Positions 21,055-30,313 of a stretch of 64,000 bases of DNA are shown one piece after another. Every line of letters starts with the position of its first letter. Within the stretch, counting starts at the first letter, position 1. Below the pieces are notes generated by a model that saw nothing but the letters and a program-made list of their open reading frames with translations, was not told the DNA's origin and did no database searches. This DNA comes from Clytia hemisphaerica (lineage: Eukaryota; Cnidaria; Hydrozoa; Leptothecata; Clytiidae): assembly GCA_902728285.1 (NCBI GenBank), contig CACVBU010000185.1:1812000-1875999 (forward strand). The letters run 5' to 3'. The position numbers and the translations under genes were made by a program.

Positions 21055-21660
21055 CAAATCATGTGTAACTCCAAAGTTCTCAAATCCTAAATCAAATGTG
21101 TAAAGATCAAATTCTCAAATCAAATGTGTGACGATATATTCCCCAATGACGGATAGGAATTATTCGTAAATTTGTATCCAAAGTTTTCCGCAATGTTCAA
21201 TACAATCTATATAAGTCTCAAAGGTTTTCAATTCAAATCTCAAATCAATGTATGACGATATATTCCCCAATGACGGGTAGGAATTATTCGTGAATTTGTA
21301 TCCTCAAATCTCAAATCAAATGTGTGACGATATATCCCCCCAATGACGGATAGGAATTATTCGTAAATGTGTATCCTCAAATCTCAAATCAATTTGTATG
21401 ACGATATATCCCCCAATGACGGATAGGAATTATTCGTAAATTTGTATCCTCAAATCTCAAATCAAATTGTGTGACGATATATCCCCAAATGACGGATAGG
21501 AATTATTCGTAAATTTGTATCCAAAGTTTTCCAATTTTCGATACAATCTATAAGGTTTTCAATTCAAATCTCAAATAAATGTATGACGATATATTCCCCA
21601 ATGACGGATAGGAATTATTCGTGAATTTGTATCCAAACTTCTCCAATTTTCGATACAATC
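21055..21660. repeat. Tandem array of about 70-bp units
   Basis: Six or so units with TGTGACGATATATTCCCC, then AATGACGGATAGGAATTATT and CGTAAATTTGTATCC, spaced by TCAAATCTCAAATCAA phrases. Part of the interior of the LTR element. Confidence 0.93.
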
Positions 21661-22172
21661 TAAATCTCAAAAGTTTCCAAATCAAATGTAAATTCATAAA
21701 TCTTATCCGTGTGAGTTCCAAGTTCAACAGCATAAGTTCAATCAATAAATGTTTCATTAAATTTCCAATCAAATCCATAAATCAGTGTCCAATAAGTTCA
21801 GGTTCAGCAGCACAAGTTCAATAATTATTTATTCAAATCAATTCCAAAATCATTCCAAGTCGGTCAAGTTCAACAACGATAATTCAATAAAAGTTCTTTA
21901 AAAAAACTTTTGTACCAGATTCATATCCGGTTCGTTTGGACCAAATGTCCGAAACGAAATAAGTGGAGGCCTGTACATTTCTATTAGATGTTTCTTCTTC
22001 TCTATCTAGTTTCGTACTAATCATAAATTACAAATGTCGCGCTATTTATATATCCACGTGACCCTACTGGTCACGTGGTCAAACTGTCAATCATAATTTC
22101 TATTCCACGACAACTCAACCATTGCTACTGCAGTGTGTGGTATAAACTAATGAATAATTGTTTTGTTTTCAG

Positions 22173-22264
22173 CGTTTTGCAGCTGTGATTATGAGAATCA
22201 GAGATCCAAGGACAACTGCTTTGATCTTTAGTTCCGGTAAAATGGTTTGCACAGGTGCAAAAAG
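22173..22264 (+). CDS. TBP: TATA-box-binding protein, core exon b
   Basis: Acceptor GTTTTCAG, donor GTACTC. Encodes [19 protein letters not shown] and [11 protein letters not shown], then two bases of the next codon. It contains both Phe residues of the first repeat (in RFAAV and ALIF) that wedge into the minor groove in known TBP structures. RIRDPRTTA differs from the common RIREPRTTA by Glu to Asp only. The frame joins exactly to exons a and c. Confidence 0.98.
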
Positions 22265-22676
22265 GTACTCTCTTGAAAGATGTCTTAACAAAAGATTATG
22301 CCAAAGGATATTGTATTGTTTATAAATGACGATCAATTTGTGTTTGTAGCTGGAGTTTTGATTCCCACTTTCTGGGGTCGTTTTGCTTAGCTGTTGGAAC
22401 AACCCTTATTACTCTAGATTAGTTTATGGTGGAGATTCGACAGAATTACGTTATCATTATGTAACCATCATGTTGAGTTTGGGGTCAAAGTCGTTACATT
22501 TTTTTAAACCCTGAATATCGTTCCCTGCTAGTTCAGTAGAAAATCCCTATAAAATTTCTCGCGTTATAATAATCAAAGAAGATCATTTTTAAAAGTAGAA
22601 TCCACTAAACAGTAACAGGCTTCATTGTTTTAAAATCAACTAGACTATAATTTTGTTTTCACTATCATTTTTTTAG

Positions 22677-22740
22677 CGAAGAGCAATCAAGGCTAGCTGC
22701 AAGAAAATATGCTCGTGTTATTCAAAAATTAGGGTTCCCA
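22677..22740 (+). CDS. TBP: TATA-box-binding protein, core exon c
   Basis: Acceptor TTTTTTAG, donor GTAAGT. The split codon AG/C gives Ser, then [20 protein letters not shown] and P. This is the helix that closes the first half of the saddle, and the sequence is close to universal in animal TBP. Intron b-c is only 412 bp. Confidence 0.98.
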
Positions 22741-22779
22741 GTAAGTACTCTTCCATACAGGATAGCCCACAAAACAAAA

Positions 22780-23064
22780 GGCTTTTCCAGAAAAAAAACC
22801 GTATACCCCCTGTTGAGGAGGTCTATTTCCGTTCCAAGGGGGTAAGGTTTGATATGTGGCGGAATTCCCTAGTGAGATACATACAAAAATCTGTCAAAAA
22901 TAACTGGAATTCCATGGGGGTAGCTTTTTAAATCCTACTAAAATTCAGATTTCCAAAGAGGTTTAAACCTGAAATTGCCTGGGATTCCAGGGGGTTACAG
23001 CATTTCCAGCCACAGAGGGATGGACCTCCTCAACAGAGGTATACGTTTTTTTTCTGGGAAAGCC
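22780..23064. mobile_element. MITE in TBP intron, GGCTTTTCCAGAAAAAAAAC ends
   Basis: Inverted ends of roughly 45 bp: left GGCTTTTCCAGAAAAAAA, then TTGAGGAGGTC; right GACCTCCTCAACAGAGG, then TTTTTTTCTGGGAAAGCC. Non-coding interior. Target duplication not resolved. Confidence 0.85.
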
Positions 23065-23282
23065 CATTATTTTCTGATCAGCAAATAATTGTTTTCCATG
23101 AAGTTCTTTCATTTCATTTAAAACAATTAAAAGCATCAGGTTTTACGTTTAATGTTTTAAAAGACTGCCAAACAAACAGCCCTCCCCCAGTCACTTTTTT
23201 TCCATATATATTCATATATATTTTATATATTTTATATTAATTGCCTTCATTTATTAAAATTTGTTCCATTCGTTCTCTAATA

Positions 23283-23479
23283 GACCTTTTCATAAATGAC
23301 GTTACGAACATACTTGCCTCGTTTTGAAATTATTGCCACGGTGATTAACTCCCAGCGGATTTTATTAAAACTACTTCCTATTCAAAAAAAAACATTTAAT
23401 GTCTCAAGAGACATAATCACTATAGTAATTGTTTGAATACGAGGCAAGTGCTGTTCGTGACTTAATTTATGAAAAGGTC
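23283..23479. mobile_element. TA-flanked MITE in TBP intron, GACCTTTTCATAAAT ends
   Basis: 197 bp with inverted ends of about 65 bp (GACCTTTTCATAAAT, then CACTTGCCTCGT-like blocks on both arms) and TA on both sides (23281-23282, 23480-23481), as in Tc1/mariner-type elements. Confidence 0.88.
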
Positions 23480-23728
23480 TATTGCGGACCTAATTATTTC
23501 AAATAACTTATTCCCTAGTGTCTGTCTTCTTTGGCTGAATGGAATTATTGATAAAGTAGAAACATGGTTTTTTTTATTATTATTATTACAACGAATACAA
23601 AGTTCAGGCACGCCGTGGACCTCTAGAACTGATCTTTGTTTATTTACAATAAATAGCGCAGTTCATGTTTTGCCCATGCTTAGTTTAAATTATCTTTAAA
23701 CGATTTTATTGAAGGTTTTCTTTTGTAG

Positions 23729-23832
23729 GCAAAGTTTGTCGACTTCAAAATACAGAACATAGTGGGTAGTTGCGACGTACGGTTTCCCATCCGACTTGAA
23801 GGACTTGTATTACAACACAGTCAGTTCGCCAG
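23729..23832 (+). CDS. TBP: TATA-box-binding protein, core exon d
   Basis: Acceptor TTTTGTAG, donor GTATGT. Encodes [20 protein letters not shown], then [14 protein letters not shown] and two bases of a split Ser codon. This is the start of the second direct repeat of the core; VGSCDV and IRLEGL are highly conserved. Changes against the common animal form are conservative (Leu to Val, Met to Ile, Lys to Arg, TH to QH). It is followed by the 12.5-kb last intron. Confidence 0.98.
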
Positions 23833-24517
23833 GTATGTAACTCTATTTAAAACTGTTACACTTTTTTCGCACAGATATCTTATATAACGTACTAAATTTA
23901 AAACTTTTTTGCCTACCCGAAGTCATGATAGTTGAAGCAAAATTATGCGACATCTTTACAAAAAGTGAGGCATAGTTCAGCGTGTTTAATTTCTTTCTAA
24001 ATTTCTAGTTTTGCAGTCTTGGACTGGGTTAAAACCCTAAAAACTTTCTTGCTCGCTTCGCTTGCAATTTATTTTAACCAGTTTTCCAGAAGGGATACTG
24101 CGAATTGATTCAAAAGCACCTCTTTTCAAGTGAAAATGCTATCATTTCAGTTAATATAATTGGTGTCTTGAAACAATGGAGAAAAAAAATCCCGATGACA
24201 CCTCAATTTTGAGGGGGGGGGTCCATAAAATTTTGAAAGGTGATTACAACCTGGAGTAGGAGGGGGTGCTCTAGACTTTGGGTAGTGAACCCCTTCCGAA
24301 CTATGGGCAGGAAACTAGTTACCGAGGGTATGAATAAATTGCTGGTACCGCACTATGACGATGGTGCAATAAAGATTTAGCTTCAGCCAGAGACCTTAGA
24401 AGCTTTATCTAGTGTTTATTGTAAGTGTGGTTTTTTAGTCCTGGTCGATGAAAATTTTCAGAAAATCGATCTTTATACTAACGCATTTTAATACTTTTCG
24501 TAAATACTTTTGCAATA

Positions 24518-24656
24518 CAGTTGACGCTCTCTAATTCGATCTTCAAGGGGAATTGGATTTTCATCGAATAAGGGGGCGTCGTTTATGAGAGTTTCTTGTT
24601 GATTTCGTAAGGAAGCGTATCGAATAGTAGAACGTCGAATTAGAGAGCGTCAACGG
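24518..24656. mobile_element. Tigger/pogo-like MITE in TBP intron
   Basis: 139 bp. Inverted ends CAGTTGACGCTCTCTAATTC and GAATTAGAGAGCGTCAACGG, with TA on both sides. CAGT..A-type ends with a TA target fit the pogo/Tigger branch of Tc1/mariner. Confidence 0.88.
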
Positions 24657-25331
24657 TAGTTTTATATTATGAATTCGAAATGTTAAACTAAAGCTTAAAA
24701 CTACTAAACTTAACAAAGTCTTCAAAGGGATGTAGGACTCGTAATATTTCAGTTGAATAAAAGTTATATCAATGCCATGACTACCCAGGATGCTTTGTAC
24801 TGGTTATAACTCATTCTTCGTTTGTAATATATTGTGAATGGTATGGAGTGGTGTGTTAAGAAACTTACACTGTTTCCATTCAAAGTTTTTTGTTTCTTTG
24901 CTTGTTTGTTTATTAGTTTGATGAAAAATTCTATGCGGTAGTCTGTATCTTAGGAAATTCAGTATTGTATCCGAACACTGTTCCGTAATGTTTGTTCTTA
25001 ATCTCCTACTTCCCTTAAACACGATATTGTACAAGTTTTCGAGATATTGGCTTGTCGGACTTCGAAATTTCTCATTCTAAAGTTGTGTGGACATGTTCTA
25101 AAAGGTGAACGAATATTTAAAGGTCATGAAGTTTTTCCTGGATCTGACAGTAAAACTATCGCTTTGCTAATGACCAATCACTGTCAGGCAGAAGCTGTGG
25201 AAAGAGTTGCTTTAAATAAAACCTAGTCTGGTATGCTTCAGTCAGACATAGAAAAACAAAAAATTATGGAAGGGATGATTTTATGCAAATTATCCCGTAA
25301 CAATTATCGTTTTACCATGTAACACCCATAT

Positions 25332-25492
25332 GGTGGTGGTCATCGCTCTTAACTCCTGAAAGGTCCGAGTTCATGCACAGAACCAGCGGTGTCTGAACAG
25401 TGCTAAGTGTCCCATCTTGAAAATGGAGGAATTCCTACTTCGTAAGTATTAGGACCCATTCCCCAGTGGGGAGGGCTCATATCATATCATAA
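25332..25492 (+). mobile_element. SINE-like insertion with 16-bp target duplication
   Basis: CATGTAACACCCATAT occurs at 25316-25331 and again at 25493-25508, bracketing 161 bp. The insert has tRNA-promoter-like sequence (GTGGTGGTCATCGCTC as a weak A box, GGTCCGAGTTCATGC as a weak B box) and ends in an ATCAT repeat. A long target duplication plus a simple tail is the signature of LINE-driven SINE insertion. Confidence 0.87.
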
Positions 25493-27824
25493 CATGTAAC
25501 ACCCATATTACTGTATTATACGTATATAAACAACTCTATTTAAACCTGGCTGCTATTTGAACTCGACTGAATTACATAGGCCGAGACCAACAATCAGACT
25601 TTTAATTCGTTGCTCCTGACCAACTATTATGAATAAGGCATTTTGTTTGTTAAGATTTTGCTGGTTGCAGTTGACCTGATGCTGTTTGTTTGATTATTTA
25701 TTTTCCTGTTTATTATACAAGAAAACACGATAGGGTTGTGGCTTAGGAAGTTTCTACTGTAACAACACATAGGTCTTTATTGTTCTTAATCTTTTCCTTC
25801 CCCTACCCTTACACATGAAACAAATCAATGTTTGTAGATATTGGCTTGTCGCATTCGCTACCTGGAATATGTTAAGGACGCCTATTTCCGGAAATTTTAT
25901 AATTCTATAGTTTGGATGTTGCTTAGGAAATGCTTGTATTTATTTTGCATAGTTTGAGATTATTTTTCTTCCAACATTTGACATTCGGTTAACATATTCT
26001 TTGAAAGCAGAGAATTGACTTTGATGTCAGCATTTTCGATTAAAAATATTTAGAAAACACGTAGTCCATCCTATCTGTTTGGATTTGCAGATATATTAGA
26101 CGTCCTGAACCTGTTTGCAGGATTTCTTCTTCAAAAGGTGCGTAGGTGTACTTGGAGGTCATCAGAATTTCCTGGATCTGTCATTAGCGCCACTTATCTG
26201 TTACGGATGAGTCAGAAACAGTTTTTGGATGAATGGAGCTTCTGAAATTGTGTCACACACCTTCATGACGTCGATAATACAAAAGAGGCTGGACTGGATA
26301 GCCTTGATAATTAATGTCTAAAACGAAAATATGCTCTGTGCTGGCTATTTGTTTCTTTGCTGTTTGATAAACAGAAAAACACGATAAGGTTGTGGCCTTT
26401 ACTGTAACAACACATATGTCTTTATTGTTATTAATCTTTTCCTTTCTATACCCTCACACATGAAACGATACAATGTTTTGATATATTGGCTTGTCGGATT
26501 CGCTACCTGGAATGTCTGTTAAGGATACCTATTTCCGGAAACTTCAAATTCTTCTGTTTGGATGTTGCTTAGAAAAAGCTATTTTATGTTGCATAGTTTG
26601 AGAGTATTTTTCTCCATTATTGAAATTCATTTTAGATCTCCTTTAAAACTAGAGATACACAATACACTTTGATGTCAGCATTTTCTATAAAAATTACTGA
26701 AAAATAAAAATCGTCTTTTTGGATTTACAGATGATTTAGATGTCATGAAATTGACTGTAGGATTTCTCATTCAAAAGTTTTGTAGCGTAGGTGTACCTAG
26801 AGGTCATCAGAATTTCCTGGATCTGTCATTAGCGCCACTTATCTGTTCGATGAGGTGTCAGACACAGTTTTTAGATAATTAAACTTCTGAAATTGTGACG
26901 TTTTTAAAAAAAAATCAAATGGGGCTGCATAGCCTTGATAATTAATGTCTAAAACGAAAATATGCTATAGTTTGGATGTTACTTAGAAAATGCTTGTTTT
27001 TGTTGCCTAGCTTGAAGATATTTTTTCTATTCTTACATTTGACATTCGGTTAGATCTTCTTTGAAACTAAAGAATAGACATTGGTGGTTTTTGATGGAAA
27101 ATATTGAGAAAACACGTTATCTTTTTGGATTAACAAATGATTTCTGAAGTTGTTTGTAGGATTTCTTCTTCAAAAGGTGCGTAGGTGTACTTGGAGGTCA
27201 TCAGAATTTCCTGGATCTGTCATTGACGCCACTCATCTGTTCAATGATGTGTCAGAAATAGTTTTTAGATGGATGGAACTTCTGAAATTGTGACGTTTTT
27301 GAAATTGCCCCATACCTTTACGGCACCAATAACAAATTAAGGTGGTGGAAAGCCTGACTAGCTAATGTCTAAAAGAAAAATACGAAGTTCTGTGCTCGTT
27401 ATTTGTTTGTTTGGTGATTGGTATACAGAAGGAAACATTTCTTCACTTTGTGATAGGGTTGTGGTTTAGGAAGTTTGTACTGTAACAGCAGACAGGTCTT
27501 TATTGTTCTTAATCTTTTCCTTCCTCTACCCTCATCCATGAAACGAAATGGTGTTTGGAGATATTGGAGATATTAGCTTGTCAGATTCGTTACCTGGAAT
27601 GTCTGTCAAGGATACATATTTCCGGAAATTTGAACTTGAATTCTCATTCATCTTGGGAATGTTGTTAAGGAAAGGAAAGAACTCTTGTCTATTGCTCGTT
27701 CCGACATCGACTTTTTATTTCTGCCTATCTTCTCTGAGGCTTTTTTCTGACCCCCTGGTGACTTTTCCAACTTATTTTCTATGTTTTCTGACTATTTTAA
27801 AGTGTTTTAGCTGACCTTGAAATA

Positions 27825-27908
27825 TCGACCCGACCGGGGTTCGAACCCACCAAATGAAAGAGTTTCTGATCAGAAACCCAGCGTGCTATCTGTTAAGCCA
27901 CACTCGCA
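27825..27908 (-). mobile_element. tRNA-derived sequence (SINE head or tRNA pseudogene)
   Basis: The minus strand reads TGTGGCTTAACAGATAGCAC (A-box-like) and GGGTTCGAACCCC, a perfect B box. The would-be acceptor stem strands do not pair, so a working tRNA is unlikely. The body beyond the tRNA part is not defined. Confidence 0.65.
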
Positions 27909-28016
27909 CAGCAGAACACTAAATTTGGAAATACTTATAGAATGACAAAAAAGACGGGAGTAATGTTATTATAATATGGGTAAAATCGCCCCTTTTTTAT
28001 CCTGACTGAAATTCGA

Positions 28017-28095
28017 GCCGTTACTAGCAACCCTGCGGGGCCCAAGGCGCTGAGTATGCACCCTGCACAGTGACAAGCCGTTACTAGCAACCCTG
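28017..28095. repeat. Short direct repeat GCCGTTACTAGCAACCCTG
   Basis: The 19-mer stands at 28017-28035 and 28077-28095, separated by 41 GC-rich bases unlike the surroundings. Confidence 0.85.
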
Positions 28096-29249
28096 ACCAA
28101 AGCAATTCCAAACAACAAAACCCCCGGAAAATTTGAAATGTCGGAATGAGCAATGGACAAGAGTTTTTTCCTTTAGGAAATGCTTCTATTTATTTTGCCT
28201 AATTCGGTAATATTTTTGCCTTTTACAACATCTCGACATTCGGTTAGATCTTCCTTGAAACTAGAGAATTCCTGTCTTTTTGGATTACAGATAAAGTAGA
28301 CGTCCTGAGAAGTTGTTTGTAGGATTTCTCATTCAAAAGGTGTGTAGCGTAGGTATACCTAATGGTCATCAGAATTTCCTGGATCTGTCATTAACGCCAT
28401 AATCAATATCTTTACGACAACAATAACAAATGAAGGTGGTGGAAAGCCTGACTACCTAATGTCTCAAAGAAAAAGAAAAAGTTCTGTGCTCGTTATTTGT
28501 TTGTTTGCTCTTTGGTATACAGAAGCAAACATTTCTTTACTTTGTGATAGGGTTGTGGTTTAGGAAGTTTGTACTGTAACAACACTCAGGTCTTTATTGT
28601 TTCACATGAAACTATACAATGTTTCGATATATTGGCTTGTCGGATTCGCTACCTGGAATGTCTGTCAAGGATACTTTAAGATATTTGAATTCTCTAAAGT
28701 TATGGTGTTGCTTATGAAATATTTGTCTTATGTCACCTAGCTTGATGACATTTTGTCTATTTCAGCATTTGTCACGTTGCAAAATTTCTCCTGAATCTTC
28801 TAGACAATACACATGCTTCCTTTTTCCGTTTTTTTTTATTGACACATAAGTTAGTCCTGAAATTGTACCAGGATCTCTCATTCAAAAGATGTGTGAAGTA
28901 GGTGTACCAGAGAGTCATCAAATTTCCTGGATCTGTCATTTGCGCCAATATTTTGTTTAATGACCTGTTAGAGCAAGTTTTGGAGTTTTGATGAAAGGAT
29001 TCGGAGAAACTTTCTCGGAGAAGTTTTTTCGACTCACTTAAAATCAGATCAGTTCTTCGCAACTTCTCCAACGCATTCCTGCTTCCTGGACATTTCAAAT
29101 TTAATAATGATAAACTAAACGATGTTAAAAATATCCTTCCAATATTATTGGCTTTAATCAGCTTCCTTGTTGGGTTATGCTAAAGAGGATATACCGTCTG
29201 GAATTGGAAATTCACGTTGATAAGAAATACTTTAATACAAATTACCGGC

Positions 29250-29400
29250 GTATTGCAAATGTGGAGCTTTCGGCTACGGTGCGTGAGTCTGTCGGTTCAA
29301 TCCCCGACCAGGTCAAACTTAAGACATACTTAAGTAACTTTAAGTATAATGGTACTTGATGCATTGAAATTAAAATAAGGATCAAGAGTAAGTTCAGTGA
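29250..29400 (+). mobile_element. tRNA-derived SINE-like sequence
   Basis: Contains the B-box match GGTTCAATCCCCGACC at 29294-29309, downstream of CGGCTACGGTGCGTGAG. Followed by a TACTTAAGTAACTTTAAGTA stretch and a body phrase AAGGATCAAGAGTAAG similar to the SINE at 43885. Ends uncertain. Confidence 0.55.
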
Positions 29401-29923
29401 TCGAAATAGTGGTTGGTTATTGGTTTAAAACCGACCAGAAATAAAAAACCGCCAACCCGAAAATTTTCAGATTTAAAGAAATAACCGACTAATATTTGAG
29501 TGATCTATATTAAAGTCTGTCCAGATATAATTGGCAGTGGAAACAAGAATGCCTGTAACTTTTAATAGTGAAATATAATTCCAAAATTTTTTTTTGCTTG
29601 TTTTAAAGAATCTAAAGCGCTATATTTGAATGTATTTTTTGTTGAAAAATTAGCGAGTTTTAGCGGTTAAATTTGCGATTGCAAAAATTGAGCTTTTTTT
29701 CTTTTTATGCTATAACGTTCATTTTTAAACTAGTGGTAGTTCAACCTTAGGTAAAGAAGGTTGTTGAATTTCAAGGCAAACGGAAAAGTCCTTCGGAAGA
29801 TATGGGACCCGAAATACCCCTCGGTAGCACTTTTCTGTGAAATATCAAATCTCCAAATTTTTACTAAAAACGGGGGTAATGATGTAAAGAAATGTAAAGA
29901 AATGTAAAGACTTTCACCCAAAA
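29401..29923. other. No gene recognised; possible 5' leader of the LINE
   Basis: AT-rich intron sequence. Three copies of AAATGTAAAG just before 29924 may be the start of the LINE leader. Confidence 0.4.
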
Positions 29924-30313
29924 ATGTGTTTTGGTTCAATCAAAAAAGGTGAATGCTTCTCTGAAAACTGCCGATTTGCCCATGTTAAAGGAACCAAAAG
30001 ACTACCACAAGGCATAAAGAATAATATGACACATGGCCATGAACTTCTAATGAATAATGACGAAATGCCAAAAAAACTTGCTGAACCTGCCTCTTTTTTA
30101 GAGGTAGTTCGTCTGTTGAGGGAAGAAATTCTGGAGACCTTGAATCAGAAGATGGACTCAATGCAGAATCAAATACAACACATTCAACAGACGTACCAAT
30201 CACCTCTACCAACCTCATTTCCAACACAATATCCAATTCAACCCATACCAATACCAAGACATCTACAAAATCTACCACATCAAAACCAATTCAATCCAAT
30301 CCAGTGTCAATAA
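29924..30313 (+). CDS. LINE ORF1 with CCCH zinc finger
   Basis: A 129-codon frame directly upstream of the LINE ORF2. Residues 2-20 form a C-x8-C-x4-C-x3-H finger (CFGSIKKGECFSENCRFAH), the CCCH type found in RNA-binding proteins. A likely short helix/coiled region follows (VVRLLREEILETLNQKMDSM), then a Pro/Gln-rich tail. LINE ORF1 proteins coat the element RNA. CCCH fingers are unusual compared with the CCHC knuckles common in animal LINE ORF1s. The frame ends where ORF2 begins; the two overlap by about 10 bases in different frames. It is intact as read and could be a 5'-shortened form of a longer ORF1. Confidence 0.75.
   Translation: MCFGSIKKGECFSENCRFAHVKGTKRLPQGIKNNMTHGHELLMNNDEMPKKLAEPASFLEVVRLLREEILETLNQKMDSMQNQIQHIQQTYQSPLPTSFPTQYPIQPIPIPRHLQNLPHQNQFNPIQCQ

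Larger units (their letters stand above)
19743..22117 (-). mobile_element. Complete non-coding LTR retroelement (TRIM/LARD-like) in a TBP intron
   Basis: Two direct 167-bp repeats, 19748-19914 and 21946-22112, begin TGTCCGAAACG and end CCACGACA, the TG...CA ends of LTRs. They are flanked by the same 5 bp, ACTCA (19743-19747 and 22113-22117). On the minus strand a purine tract CGGGGGGAA abuts one LTR, and TTTGGTCCAAACGAACCGG, which begins with a TGG primer-site look-alike, abuts the other, so the element reads right to left. There is no gag or pol. The interior holds a tandem array and a nested TTAA element. Confidence 0.95.
24780..29000. repeat. Diverged long-period tandem array in the last TBP intron
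   Basis: At least five rounds of the same ordered phrases: GATAGGGTTGTGG, GTCTTTATTGTT, ATTGGCTTGTCGGATTCGCT, TTCCGGAAA, and CATCAGAATTTCCTGGATCT. The last phrase or a close variant stands near 25120, 26158, 26808, 27198, 28365 and 28917. Spacing varies from about 400 to 1200 bp because of deletions and inserts. No coding frame is conserved between units, so it reads as old, partly decayed tandem duplication inside the intron. Confidence 0.85.

Noticed and set aside
19743..22117. Interpretation of the two 167-bp repeats as a segmental duplication
   Set aside because: TG...CA ends, ACTCA on both sides and a purine tract fit an LTR element far better.
22169..22402. Minus-strand 77-codon frame over a TBP exon
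   Set aside because: It is the shadow of plus-strand TBP exon b; the plus strand has splice sites and clear homology.
27825..27908. Working tRNA gene on the minus strand
   Set aside because: The B box is perfect but the acceptor stem does not pair and the tRNA-like part sits in repeat-rich intron; treated as SINE or pseudogene.
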